NCBI RefSeq assembly: GCF_014646155.1
Contig: NZ_BMMX01000051.1
Location: forward strand, 1-35,889
Length of the DNA stretch: 35,889 bases
Source: Mangrovihabitans endophyticus
Lineage (GTDB): Bacteria > Actinomycetota > Actinomycetes > Mycobacteriales > Micromonosporaceae
Direction: 5' to 3'
Positions 1 through 7,882 of this stretch are shown here, one piece after another; the first letter of the stretch is position 1; each line of letters opens with the position of its first letter. A program made the translations under genes and the position numbers. The notes under the pieces are model-generated. The model was not told the DNA's origin and ran no database searches. It worked only from the letters and a program-made list of their open reading frames with translations.

Positions 1-139
1 CCCGGATCATGCGTACGACAGGGGCAGTAAGTCATACCGGACCGAGCGACCGAGCAGTCCCCGGCTGGGGACGATCATTAGGTAACGGGGGTATCAGCCC
101 CACCGGGGGTGTCCGGGACCCGTCAGAGGGAAAGCCTGA

Positions 140-799
140 TTATGTCGGCCGAGCTGCCAGTACGTTCGGCAGTCGTGCGCTGGCGTTCGCCCAGGCGGCG
201 AGGTCGGGATCGATGTAGCCCAGCACGGTGACCATGTCGGCGTAACGCGCGGCGACCGGTTCGTGCCATATTCGCTCGTGATGGGCGACTCTGTTGCGGA
301 AGGTGTGCAGCCGTTCCACCGGCTCTTCGATGGTCGCCCGGCTGCGATTCGGCGCGTGCGGGAACCCGCTTGCCAGGTCCGGCCACACGTTGGTGTAGCG
401 GCGGGCGAGCAGGAACCGCCAGAAACCGAAACTCAGCTGGCTGACGGTCTGGCCGTCGCTCGGGTCATGCCCGCTGGTCTGGACCCGCCTACGCGCCACC
501 TCGATATCCCCGACCGCCTTCGAATCAAGCTCCCGAGCAGGGTTGTCCAGCCACGATCCTGCCCGCCGCAGGTTCTCATGACGCCGATGCAGGCCGCCGG
601 CCAGAGCGTTACGCAGAGCGATCTCGACGTGGGCCAGGATCTCCCAGACCGCCCCGGCGAGCGCGGTGTTCCAGTCGTAGAGCACCAGGGCGGCGTCAAG
701 ATCACCGGCGCAGTGCTCGAGATACGTACTCAGGCGTGGCTCGCTGAAGCAACGCAGGAGCATTTCGGTGCGTCCGGTGGACGCCGTCGACGAGTCCAC
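140..799 (-). CDS. Abi_2-like HEPN protein (abortive infection family)
   Basis: A 219-residue protein resembling the AbiD/AbiF (Abi_2) family. The diagnostic motif is RNRVAHHERIW at about residues 168-178, which fits the Rx4-6H signature of HEPN ribonuclease-like domains. The helical N-terminal half (LAGAVWEILAHVEIALRNAL) also fits the family. HEPN proteins often cleave RNA in antiphage or toxin systems; here that role is inferred. The GTG start at 799 is chosen because GAGGT lies 8 nt upstream; an ATG at 763 is the alternative. It stands alone on the minus strand in an accessory flank with a helicase-nuclease gene. No antitoxin partner is obvious. Family call fairly sure, role unproven. Confidence 0.75.
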   Translation of the reverse strand: MDSSTASTGRTEMLLRCFSEPRLSTYLEHCAGDLDAALVLYDWNTALAGAVWEILAHVEIALRNALAGGLHRRHENLRRAGSWLDNPARELDSKAVGDIEVARRRVQTSGHDPSDGQTVSQLSFGFWRFLLARRYTNVWPDLASGFPHAPNRSRATIEEPVERLHTFRNRVAHHERIWHEPVAARYADMVTVLGYIDPDLAAWANASARLPNVLAARPT

Positions 800-908
800 G
801 TATGGTTACCTCGAAGACCCCGGATCGGTCCCTGGTAGCCCTAACGGGCAGGCCACACCGCCGGGGTTTCGACTTTCCCGGCCACAGAGCGCCGTTGCGT
901 CGATCACC

Positions 909-1355
909 TCAGTCGCCGGCGCGGGGCATAAGCCCTGCCGCGGCGGCAGCCTGGTTCAGCAGAGAACACAGCGCCGCGTGGTCGGCCTCGAGGTCGGCGC
1001 CGGGCAACCCCAGCACCACACCATCCTCCTGCGTCTCGTGTTGCCTCTTGCGGAGGTAGACGCGCACGCCGATCCCGTCGCGGACCGCAAGATCCCGGAA
1101 GACGTCGGCGAGCTTCTCGGCGAGCTGGGGTCCGTGGAGATCACCGAACTGGACCCGGATGTCCTCGCAGCCCGTCCGGGCGCCGATGATCTGGTCGGTG
1201 GCGGCCATGTGCCGTTCCGCGAGCTTGCAGGTCTCCAGGATGTTCACCAGTCGGTCGAAAGCCGGGCCCGGCTCGTCCGCGTACAGATAGAACCGGCGCG
1301 GGTAGACCGCGATGACACCCACGGCCAGCTGCGCGACGCTCACATCAGTGGTCAT
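909..1355 (-). CDS. hypothetical protein, 148 aa
   Basis: Not recognised. It encodes 148 residues from ATG 1355, beginning MTTDVSVAQLAVGVIAVYPR. No membrane segment or signal peptide is seen; the composition is that of a small soluble alpha/beta protein. The frame stays open upstream to 1463, but ATG 1355 is preferred because a TATAGT -10-like box ends only 6 bases before it, leaving no room for a ribosome binding site, so the mRNA may be leaderless. It is divergent from the helicase-nuclease gene at 1648. The 292-bp divergent gap could carry both promoters; apart from the -10 box I see nothing distinctive in it. A partner or regulator role for the helicase is possible but unsupported. Confidence 0.6.
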   Translation of the reverse strand: MTTDVSVAQLAVGVIAVYPRRFYLYADEPGPAFDRLVNILETCKLAERHMAATDQIIGARTGCEDIRVQFGDLHGPQLAEKLADVFRDLAVRDGIGVRVYLRKRQHETQEDGVVLGLPGADLEADHAALCSLLNQAAAAAGLMPRAGD

Positions 1356-1361
1356 ATCTAT

Positions 1362-1367
1362 ACTATA
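1362..1367 (-). promoter_or_regulatory. putative -10 box, leaderless start
   Basis: On the minus strand TATAGT occupies this position, with the next gene's ATG starting at 1355. That is the distance from a -10 hexamer to a transcription start, so the message would begin at or next to the AUG. It lies in an AT-rich patch (ATATCTATACTATAAGT) that stands out in GC-rich DNA. No convincing -35 is seen. Inferred from sequence only. Confidence 0.45.
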
Positions 1368-1647
1368 AGTGACCGGCCTGGCAAAAAGGGCGGACAGTGC
1401 TGGTGTCGCCCCGGGCGCGTGCCCGCAGGCTCGGCGGCGGTGCATCACGCCGGGCAGCACCACGAACGTGACCCAGCCCCAGGTCGTCGGATCGACCGCG
1501 CCTGGGCGGGGTCATCGCGTTGCCGACCCGGTTCCCGGCCGCGGGCTCTGCACACCTCGGTCGACCCGATTCACCCAGGCGTTGCCGACAACCTGACGGC
1601 TCGTTACGCGCGCTGCGGCACCGGACGATTCCGGGGACGGCGGGGCT

Positions 1648-4269
1648 GTGATTTCCTTCGGTGTGGCTTTCACTAAGCGTAAGGTCTCCGCAACGGTGCC
1701 GACGTCTCCGGAGGCGCTGTACCCGACCCTGCCTCACGGACCGGACGCTCCACGGGAGCTGTGGTCCCGGCAGGCCGACATTCTGCGGGCGTACCACCCG
1801 CTGAACGTGTCTAAAAGCGACGTCGCCCTCGAGCTGCCGACCGGCGCCGGCAAGACGCTCGTCGGCAGCCTGATCGCGGACTGGCGGCGGCGCGCGTACG
1901 GGGAGAGAGCGGCCTTCCTGGCACCCACCCGGCAACTGGCGCGCCAGGCCGCCGCTCAGGCCCGGATCTACGGCATCCCGGTCGCGGACCTGGTCGGCAC
2001 TCACCGGAAGTGGAGTCCAGCAGACCAGGCGAGCTTCACCCAGGGCGAGGCCGTCGGATTCGCCACGTACAGCGCGGTGTTCAACGCGAATCCGCACGTC
2101 AGCGCGCAGACGCTGGTCCTCGACGACGCGCACGCCGCTGAGGGGTTCGTGGCCGGGAACTGGAGCGTGGACATCTCCCGTGACTCCGTGGCCTTCGAGC
2201 TGGTGCTAGCCGTGCTCGAGCAGGTGGGCGCGATCTCACCGATCCTCGCCCGCCGGATCCGGCGCGAGGAACAGCAGGCCGCCGGGCCCGCACCGGTCTA
2301 TGTCGCCGGGGTCGCCGAGGTTGCTGCGGCCGCCGACGACCTGGAGCGCGCACTGGATCAGGCCGTCGCGCAGGGCGCACTGCCGGACGACGCAAAGTTC
2401 CCGATCGCGATGCTGCGTGGGCAGTACGCCGCGTGTCTGGTCTACATCAGTCGCCGGCAGATCCTGATCCGCCCGCTGGTCGCCCCGACCAGCTACCACG
2501 AGGCGTTCACCGCCGCCAACCAGCGGGTCTACATGTCCGCGACCCTCGGCGACGGCGGCGAACTCGAACGTGCCTTCGGGCGACGGAAGATCACCCGCAT
2601 CCCGGTGCCGGCGGGCTGGGAGCGGCAAGGAACCGGCCGGCGGTTCTTCTGTTTCCCCGACCTGGTCACCGGGCTGGACGCCGAGGTGAGCCGCGACACC
2701 TTCACCGGTGAGACACTGACCGCGTTCGGCAAGGGCGTGCTGATCGCGCCGAACAACCGCGTGCTGGACAAGGCGCTGGCTGCGATCGTTCCCGCGGGCA
2801 CGCCGGTGCTGCGAGCGGAGCAGTTCGCCGATGCTCCGGACGACTTCGCCGACGCCCCTGCCGGGCTCCTGGCCCTGGCCAACCGCTACGACGGCATCGA
2901 CCTGCCCGACGAGACCTGCCGTCTGGTCATCCTGGTAGGTCTGCCAGCGGGCGCCCATCTGCAGGAACGCTTCCTGCACGAGAGCCTCAGCGCGACAGTG
3001 GTCCTCAGCGAGCGGATCCGGACCAGGCTCACCCAGGGAGCGGGGCGCGCGACCCGCAACAGCGCCGACTATGCCGCGGTCCTCTCGCTCGGCAAGGACC
3101 TCTGGGAGTTCGTGGCCCGCAAGGAAGTGCAGGCCACGATGCATCCCGAGCTGCGTGCGGAGATCGCTTTCGGACTGGAATACTCGACCGGGATCTCCCC
3201 GGATGAGGTGGCGGAGAACCTGGCACACTTCCGTGCCCAGGACGCGGAGTGGCGCGAGGCGGAAGAGGGCATCCGCACCGACCGCGATGGCACGCCACGG
3301 GCCGCCGGACCGGGTACCGCCGAGCTCACCGCCGCCGTGGAGTACGAGGTCGCCGCGATCGACGCCGCCTGGCAGGGCGACTGGCCACGCGCCGTCGAAC
3401 AGGCGAAGAAGGCCGTCGAGGCTCTCGCCGGCGGGCAGCAGATCCGCCGGTATCAGGCCCTGTGGCACTACGTGCTCGCCAGCTGGGCGGTCATCGCCGG
3501 GCGGCGCGACAACCGCGAGCACTGGCTGACCCTGGCGCAGACCCACTTCGACGCCGCGCGGGCCGCCGCCCAGGGAACCAAGTGGTTGTCCGAACTCACC
3601 ACCGACGCCGCCAGCTTGGTCAACCCGGCCCCGCCGGACCTGAGCCCGGTCGACCTCGAGGTGGTGCTGCAGATCGCCGTCCACCCGATGCGAGCGGGCC
3701 GGACCAACCAGTTCACCAAACAGGTCCAGACCATCCGGACCGGGCTGGCCCAGACCAAAGCCGCACCGTACGAAGCGGCCCTGGTCGCGCTCGGTGAGCT
3801 CGCCGGCGCCAAGGTCCTCAAGCGCACCGGCGGGGACGCCGAACCCGACGCCGTGTGGCTCTTCGGTGACGAACTCTGGGTCGCGTGGGAGGCCAAGTCC
3901 GACGCTGATCCGGACGGCCAGCTCAAGGCCACCCGTGTTCGGGAGGCGGGTGGTCACCTCAACTTCGCCGCATCTCGGCAGGGCGTCGCGGCGCCGCCCG
4001 GATCGGTGACCCTGATCGTCACACCGCAGACCGTGCTGCACCCGGCAGCCGTGCAGGTATCCGACGTCGAGACCTATCTCGTCACACCTGGACGGGTTCT
4101 CGACCTTGCCGGACGGTTGATCGAGGCGTGGGAAACGATCCGGACGCAGACTGCGGGATTGCAGCCCGTCAACGCGGAGCAGGTCGTCGCTGAACTGCTA
4201 CGGGCCCGGCGAGCACTGCCCTCCCAGTGGCTGTCCGACTGTACCGAGCGAGCCGTCTCCGACGGCTGA
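1648..4269 (+). CDS. SF2 helicase with C-terminal PD-(D/E)xK nuclease-like domain
   Basis: An 873-residue protein. The N-terminal helicase has Walker A LPTGAGKTL (about residues 62-70), a DEAH-box variant LVLDDAHAAEG near 159, motif III-like YMSATL near 298, and a motif VI region QGAGRATRN near 463-471. The look is closest to DinG/XPD-type or DEAD/DEAH helicases. The middle (about 540-660) is helical. The C-terminal part carries EPDAVWLFGDELWVAWEAKS (about 733-752), matching a PD-(D/E)xK core with D near 735 and E-A-K near 749-751, so a DNA nuclease activity is inferred. GTG 1648 follows a G-rich stretch; GTG 1663 is possible. A helicase-nuclease fusion beside a HEPN gene on a tRNA-flanking island suggests defence, but no named system was matched. 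Confidence 0.8.
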   Translation: MISFGVAFTKRKVSATVPTSPEALYPTLPHGPDAPRELWSRQADILRAYHPLNVSKSDVALELPTGAGKTLVGSLIADWRRRAYGERAAFLAPTRQLARQAAAQARIYGIPVADLVGTHRKWSPADQASFTQGEAVGFATYSAVFNANPHVSAQTLVLDDAHAAEGFVAGNWSVDISRDSVAFELVLAVLEQVGAISPILARRIRREEQQAAGPAPVYVAGVAEVAAAADDLERALDQAVAQGALPDDAKFPIAMLRGQYAACLVYISRRQILIRPLVAPTSYHEAFTAANQRVYMSATLGDGGELERAFGRRKITRIPVPAGWERQGTGRRFFCFPDLVTGLDAEVSRDTFTGETLTAFGKGVLIAPNNRVLDKALAAIVPAGTPVLRAEQFADAPDDFADAPAGLLALANRYDGIDLPDETCRLVILVGLPAGAHLQERFLHESLSATVVLSERIRTRLTQGAGRATRNSADYAAVLSLGKDLWEFVARKEVQATMHPELRAEIAFGLEYSTGISPDEVAENLAHFRAQDAEWREAEEGIRTDRDGTPRAAGPGTAELTAAVEYEVAAIDAAWQGDWPRAVEQAKKAVEALAGGQQIRRYQALWHYVLASWAVIAGRRDNREHWLTLAQTHFDAARAAAQGTKWLSELTTDAASLVNPAPPDLSPVDLEVVLQIAVHPMRAGRTNQFTKQVQTIRTGLAQTKAAPYEAALVALGELAGAKVLKRTGGDAEPDAVWLFGDELWVAWEAKSDADPDGQLKATRVREAGGHLNFAASRQGVAAPPGSVTLIVTPQTVLHPAAVQVSDVETYLVTPGRVLDLAGRLIEAWETIRTQTAGLQPVNAEQVVAELLRARRALPSQWLSDCTERAVSDG

Positions 4270-4286
4270 TCCGCACGACGCGGTAG

Positions 4287-4317
4287 GACGGGCGCGCCCG
4301 GGCTGGGGGCGCCCGTC
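4287..4317 (+). terminator. putative GC-rich terminator after helicase gene
   Basis: A perfect 9-bp stem GACGGGCGC / GCGCCCGTC with a 13-base loop lies 17 bases after the helicase stop. No U-run follows, which is common for actinobacterial terminators. Confidence 0.5.
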
Positions 4318-4437
4318 GTACTACACAAGCGGGACCTGGTGCAGGAGCTGGCCGACATCGGCCCGGAGCCGCCCATCCCGGCCGCAGAGCGCCCGCCCGG
4401 CCCGGCCCCGGTGCTCAGCCCGACGCCGCCCGGGCGT

Positions 4438-4985
4438 TCAGCCGCCCTGGGTGACGTGCGCGCACACGTCACGTGGGCGGTAGCCGCCGGGTACGCCCCG
4501 CCGATGGTGTCCCAGAAGGCCGGGGAGCCGTCGATGTGGCCGCCCAGGGTGTGCCAGGTGTACTCGGGATTCTCCGTACGCAACGCGGCTAGGTCGGCGG
4601 CGGCCGGGCCGTGACGGCGGTAGGGCTCCAGGGTGTGTGGCTGCTCGACCCAGCCGATCCGGCACCGGTGACACAACTCGTAGTCCACCTCGAAGACGTA
4701 CTCGTCGCGTACGGAGGCGTCGCCGGCGTCGAAGGCCCGCAGGTTGGCCGCGCGCATCCGCCAGCCGATCCGCTCGGCCGAAACGGTGTCCTGCCACGGC
4801 GTGGCCAGCCGAGGCACCACCGGCCGGCCGTGCCGGCGTGGCCACCGGCCGCGGGTCAGCCGCAGCAACGCCTCGCGCACGGGTTCGCGGCCGGAGGCCC
4901 GGCCGACCTGATCCGGGTGGGCGACCAGGTGCCGGATCGCCTCGGCTTGCTGGTCGTCGAGACGCGCGTCGTCGGGTTCGCTCAC
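4438..4985 (-). pseudogene. GNAT-like acetyltransferase, frameshifted near the C-terminus
   Basis: From GTG 4985 the frame encodes a good protein with CHRCRIGWVEQPHTLEPYRR and EYTWHTLGGHIDGSPAFWDT, a pattern I associate with a GNAT-like family common in actinobacterial mobile regions. After FWDTIG near 4500 this frame degenerates. The expected C-terminus GVPGGYRPRDVCAHVTQGG followed by a stop (4438-4440) continues in another frame. A one-base loss around the GGGG run at about 4496-4501 explains this. It could be a true mutation or a sequencing error in the homopolymer. Its GTG overlaps the stop of the remnant upstream (GTGA), so the two were once an operon. Family call moderate, frameshift clear. 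Confidence 0.6.
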
Positions 4986-5302
4986 CGGTCGCCGTCCGGT
5001 TCTTCCCAGAGGCCGACGACGATGCGGCGTACGCCGGCGTCGAGCATGGCCTGTACCCGATGGCGGCCGTTGATGTAGGGCTAGTCGGTTTCCGGGGAAT
5101 CCGGCTGGATCGGGTCGAGGAACAGAGACCGGGCCGCCTCCATCGTCTCTTCGTCCAGGTCGGCGACGTGCAACACCTTCAGCGCGGCAAACATCCGCTC
5201 GTTCTCGGGATCGTCGGGATCCTGCTCGAGCTCGCCGGCGTTGGCACGGGCCAGCGCGGTGATGGCCGCAGCCGACGCGGTGGCCCAGTCGACGCGGTGG
5301 TG
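4982..5302 (-). pseudogene. 5'-truncated gene remnant with internal stop
   Basis: One frame runs from 5302 down to TGA 4984-4982. It encodes about 73 codons (VDWATASAAAITALARANAG, then DLDEETMEAARSLFLDP), then TAG at 5083-5081, then PYINGRHRVQAMLDAGVRR and WEEPDGDR. The second part resembles a ParB/Srx-type or substrate-recognition fold ('NGRHR' followed by a helix), but the family is not certain. A stop codon at 5305-5303 closes the frame at its 5' side, so the original N-terminus is missing. GTGA coupling to the next pseudogene shows it was once a translated gene. Clearly broken. Confidence 0.6.
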
Positions 5303-5665
5303 CTAGAACGCGTGAAAGCGAGAAGAGCCGGCCTGCAGCCGTCGGTGTCAATCGAGAACCAGATCCACACCGTCCACCTCGGTCCGAGTTACCGCACCAG
5401 GGTCAAGGACAAGACGGTGATCGTGTTCGACGATTTCACGACAACGGGCTCATCACTTGAATGGGCGTGGAATCTGTTCTTAGCGGCAGGCGCACGTGAG
5501 GTCATCGCCCTCACGATCGGCAAATACTCGACCAGGTACACCACCTACGACCCGAAGCCGGGCGTCTCCATCGACCCTTCACCCTTCCACGCTGGGCTTG
5601 ACCGATTTCACGGCGGTCGCACACCAACTGTCGGAGGATTCCACGAACTCCTCGAAAATGACTGA
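5303..5665 (+). pseudogene. phosphoribosyltransferase, N-terminally truncated
   Basis: The frame encodes a type I phosphoribosyltransferase C-terminal half. VKDKTVIVFDDFTTTGSSLE is the PRPP-binding loop, followed by the helix WNLFLAAGAREVIALTIGKY and a tail ending HELLEND. Such domains bind PRPP in nucleotide salvage or ComF-like proteins. The homology begins near VLERVKA, with no plausible start or N-terminal beta-alpha units before it. Upstream sequence belongs to an opposite-strand remnant, so the gene was cut by a rearrangement near 5300. Base composition is lower in GC than the neighbours, consistent with transferred DNA. Confidence 0.6.
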
Positions 5666-6122
5666 GCTGTTTAGCCGGGAGATCAAAGACCAGGTGTGGT
5701 GACCCTGGCCGCGGAACGACTTCGGTCATCGCCGGAGCCTCCACCGACGGTTCCAAACAATCGGAGGCGGAGGCCCGTGCCGATCCCGGACGGACGGCTG
5801 TGGCGGCCGCGTCCGCTGGCAGGCGCGCACCGTTCTGGGCGTCGGCACACAGGTCGAGGGGTGCTCTGGTCGATCCGCTCGCCGACCGGTCTTGGCCCAT
5901 CGGCCGCTCCTGCTCACCCTGCCAGCAACAAGAATTCAACCTTGTCGTTCAGCACCCGGTCGCAAGACCCGTGCTACGTCGTGGAATCAACGCTGGGCTC
6001 ATCAAGAGGTGGACCCGGAGCTTATGAATCGCCGCCCCCGCGGGCTGAAAGAAGCCAACCGGCGCCAGCGCGAGCCTCAAAACGGTGGGTTTTCGGTGGG
6101 TGATGTTGATCCAACGAAAACA
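5666..6122. other. gene-poor stretch between remnant and attL
   Basis: No frame here looks like a real protein on either strand. The open frames are short, arginine- and proline-rich and lack recognisable motifs. It contains locally AT-richer sequence (for example around 5925-5945 and 6075-6120). It was probably the region downstream of the original tRNA-Pro gene before the AICE arrived. Nothing else is seen. Confidence 0.5.
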
Positions 6123-6146
6123 GTGACCTGCGTTTCCGCAGGTCAC
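6123..6146 (-). terminator. original tRNA-Pro terminator, bidirectional
   Basis: A perfect 10-bp stem GTGACCTGCG / CGCAGGTCAC with a four-base loop. On the minus strand TGTTTTCG follows; on the plus strand CGGCTCTTTTT follows, so it can act both ways. It sits 12 bases beyond the att core that holds the left-over tRNA 3' end. This is what is expected of the tRNA gene's own terminator, stranded when the element integrated. Confidence 0.75.
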
Positions 6147-6158
6147 CGGCTCTTTTTC

Positions 6159-6201
6159 GTCGGGCTGACAGGATTTGAACCTGCGACCCCTTGACCCCCA
6201 G
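6159..6201. repeat. attL core, 43-bp direct repeat (tRNA-Pro 3' end copy)
   Basis: Identical over 43 bases to 18947-18989. It covers the tRNA-Pro segment from the anticodon loop to the 3' end plus one flanking base on the tRNA's downstream side. Identity stops at 6202 (G here, T at 18990). The left copy has no 5' half of a tRNA, so it is a fragment, as expected for the distal att site of a tRNA-targeting integrase. Confidence 0.9.
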
Positions 6202-6299
6202 GCCGTTGGAGTAGGCGTTTCCGCACGTCAAACGCGATGCGCAGCGTTCAAGCGAGGGTCAAGTGTGCAGGTCCGCGCACTGGCGCGCATACCGTGTGG

Positions 6300-6316
6300 T
6301 CCCCAAACGGTCCCCA
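6300..6316 (+). repeat. 17-bp repeat, candidate left integrase arm site
   Basis: TCCCCAAACGGTCCCCA occurs here and again at 18835-18851 in the same orientation. The gap to the att core is 98 bases here and 95 bases on the right. GGTCCCCA half-units also recur next to it (CACCGTCCCC). Matching spacing on both sides of the core suggests arm-type integrase or excisionase binding sites. Confidence 0.55.
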
Positions 6317-6330
6317 CCGTCCCCGGCTGC

Positions 6331-6442
6331 TGAGTGACACTCTCTCCGGCCGCTTGTCACTCATGTTTTCCCAGTTCAGCGCCCATCGAGTGACAGTAGT
6401 GACACCAGTGACACCAGTGACACCAGTGACACCAGTGACAGG
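6331..6442. repeat. 9-bp tandem array plus inverted pair (AGTGACA units)
   Basis: Six consecutive 9-bp units occupy 6389-6442: AGTGACAGT, four copies of AGTGACACC, and AGTGACAGG. Just upstream is an inverted pair TGAGTGACA (6331-6339) / TGTCACTCA (6355-6363). The array ends 3 bases before the stop codon of the kinase-like gene. The same heptamer at the same 9-bp spacing occurs near the other end of the element (17136-17216). Iteron, partition or terminator-like roles are all possible. It is not a CRISPR: units are too short and there are no spacers. Confidence 0.75.
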
Positions 6443-6445
6443 TCT

Positions 6446-6970
6446 TTACCTTCCGCGGACCGCCGCATCGATAACCGCGGCGGCGTCGCCGGCCTCCACA
6501 CAGCCCGTGTCGATCGACAGATCGGCCGAGATCGGCTTGGTTGCATCCCAAGCCTGCATGCGTGCGGCGACGTCGCCTGTGTCCCGCGCGACGACACGGC
6601 GCTCCGCCACCGGCCGGGAGCACCACAGGTAGACAACCAGCCAGCAATCCGGCGGGAATGCGCCAAGAATCGCTGGAATGGCGTCCGGCTGGCCGAGGTG
6701 AAGAACCGGCCATGCTTCGGACAATTCCTCAGCGAGAAAGCCGCGGTCTACGAGGTACGTCGCGCCGTAACGCCGGTTCTCCCACAGGATCTCTCCTGCC
6801 GCACGGAGTCGATTTACTTCCGCGACCGTGGCCAAGCGGTAACCCTCGGTCCTTCCCGAACCGACCTTGATGCGACGGAATAGCCGATATCGTGGGTCAA
6901 CATCGCTCAGCGATTTAGTGACGGTGTCCTTTCCCGAGGCGGGCGGACCGTAGAGTATGACGCCGCGCAT
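6446..6970 (-). CDS. guanylate-kinase-like P-loop protein
   Basis: A 174-residue soluble protein starting MRGVILYGPPASGKDTVTKS. Walker A is GPPASGKDT (about residues 8-16). The later pattern, with LWENRRYGATYLVDRGFL and CWLVVYLWCSRPVAERRVVA, follows the guanylate kinase / nucleotide kinase layout, with a basic lid-like segment near 125-133. The substrate cannot be read from sequence. ATG 6970 overlaps the TGA of the upstream HTH-kinase gene (TGATG), so the two are translationally coupled and probably functional partners. Codon use is less GC-rich than the transfer and replication genes, suggesting cargo acquired separately. A housekeeping gmk role is unlikely in this context. Confidence 0.7.
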   Translation of the reverse strand: MRGVILYGPPASGKDTVTKSLSDVDPRYRLFRRIKVGSGRTEGYRLATVAEVNRLRAAGEILWENRRYGATYLVDRGFLAEELSEAWPVLHLGQPDAIPAILGAFPPDCWLVVYLWCSRPVAERRVVARDTGDVAARMQAWDATKPISADLSIDTGCVEAGDAAAVIDAAVRGR

Positions 6971-7827
6971 CACACAGTCTCGCCCGCGGTTATCTCGGCC
7001 AACAGATCGGCTGCCTGTTTCTGTAGCGGCGCACTCGACGTGCAGTTGTTGATGACGCGATGCGGCACCGGCGGCCGGAAATCGAGGTCGATGGTCGCGA
7101 GGTAGCTTTTCCAGTCGCTCAGCTTGAAGCCGTCACGAGCGGCCCCACGGTGCCGGACGTAGCCGTGCATCGAGGTGGCGTCGCAGTAGACCCATACGAC
7201 CGTGACCTGAGCATTGAGCGCAGCGAACGCCGCCTCAGTGCGATCGAGCCAAGCTTGATCTTTGAATTCCCGGAGGAATGGCGCGGTAACGATTGCGCTA
7301 TTGCCACACGAGACGTTCTCGTTCGCCGCGGCCATTAGCGCCTCATATTCGCGGGGACGCATCGAATTCAGGTATGTCTCGGACTCGCGATCATGCGGAG
7401 ACATCCCGAGCAATTCCAATGCCGCCTCTAGAACCGGCCTTGTAAGCGTGTCTTTATCGAGCATCGGCCAGCCGGTTAGCCGCGCAAGAATTCGCCCAAG
7501 CTCTGTTTTTCCACTGCCGGCGTAGCCGCCGACGAAAAGCACACGCGGGCTGCGCAGCCGTATTTCGCCTTTAGCGCGCGGTTGTTCGGGTGCCCTGACG
7601 ACGCGCTTAGAACGGGACTTGTTCTCGATCAGCCCTTCCGCAGCTAGGACCTTCATCGCCTCAGTGATCGTGAAAACACTGACGTTCCACTGAGCGGCTA
7701 GCTCCCGTGTGGACGCCACCGTCTCGCCATCTCGCAGTACGCCAGCCTCGATCTCGTTCCGGATATGCCGTGCGACCTGCACGTGTAGGGCCTCGGCGCG
7801 TGAGACGCGCGGCTCATCTGCGGACAT
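6970..7827 (-). CDS. GntR-type HTH fused to P-loop kinase domain
   Basis: 285 residues. Residues about 7-77 form a GntR winged helix (ARHIRNEIEAGVLRDGETVA, STRELAAQWNVSVFTITEAM, AEGLIE). A basic linker follows, then a P-loop kinase-like domain with Walker A GGYAGSGKT (about 100-108) and LDKDTLTRPVLEAAL, like AAA_33/zeta-toxin-type kinases. GntR regulators usually carry a small-molecule sensor; here the sensor position is taken by an ATPase or kinase. It probably binds DNA in the 192-bp gap before the divergent transfer operon. ATG 7827 is chosen because the HTH starts soon after it and AGGAGGCGAGG lies upstream; GTG 7869 is an alternative. Substrate unknown. Confidence 0.75.
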   Translation of the reverse strand: MSADEPRVSRAEALHVQVARHIRNEIEAGVLRDGETVASTRELAAQWNVSVFTITEAMKVLAAEGLIENKSRSKRVVRAPEQPRAKGEIRLRSPRVLFVGGYAGSGKTELGRILARLTGWPMLDKDTLTRPVLEAALELLGMSPHDRESETYLNSMRPREYEALMAAANENVSCGNSAIVTAPFLREFKDQAWLDRTEAAFAALNAQVTVVWVYCDATSMHGYVRHRGAARDGFKLSDWKSYLATIDLDFRPPVPHRVINNCTSSAPLQKQAADLLAEITAGETV

Positions 7828-7882
7828 GGGCGGCAAGTCCTCGCCTCCTGCTAGATGCCTGACCTGCACAGGCTATCAGATC

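Noticed and set aside
2236..4041. 601-codon minus-strand open frame
   Set aside because: Antisense shadow of the helicase-nuclease gene, without recognisable domains.
4074..5351. 425-residue minus-strand protein
   Set aside because: Only the middle resembles a protein; the ends are out-of-frame read-through around the frameshift and the upstream remnant.
5892..6194. Plus-strand frame ending LTGFEPATP across the att site
   Set aside because: This is the well-known false peptide produced by translating tRNA-Pro sequence; it is not a gene.
6389..6442. CRISPR array
   Set aside because: Units are 9 bp, directly adjacent, with no spacers and no cas genes.
6357..6713. Minus-strand frame with repeated Cys-His-Trp tripeptides
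   Set aside because: It is simply the 9-bp DNA array read in one frame, antisense and overlapping the kinase-like gene.
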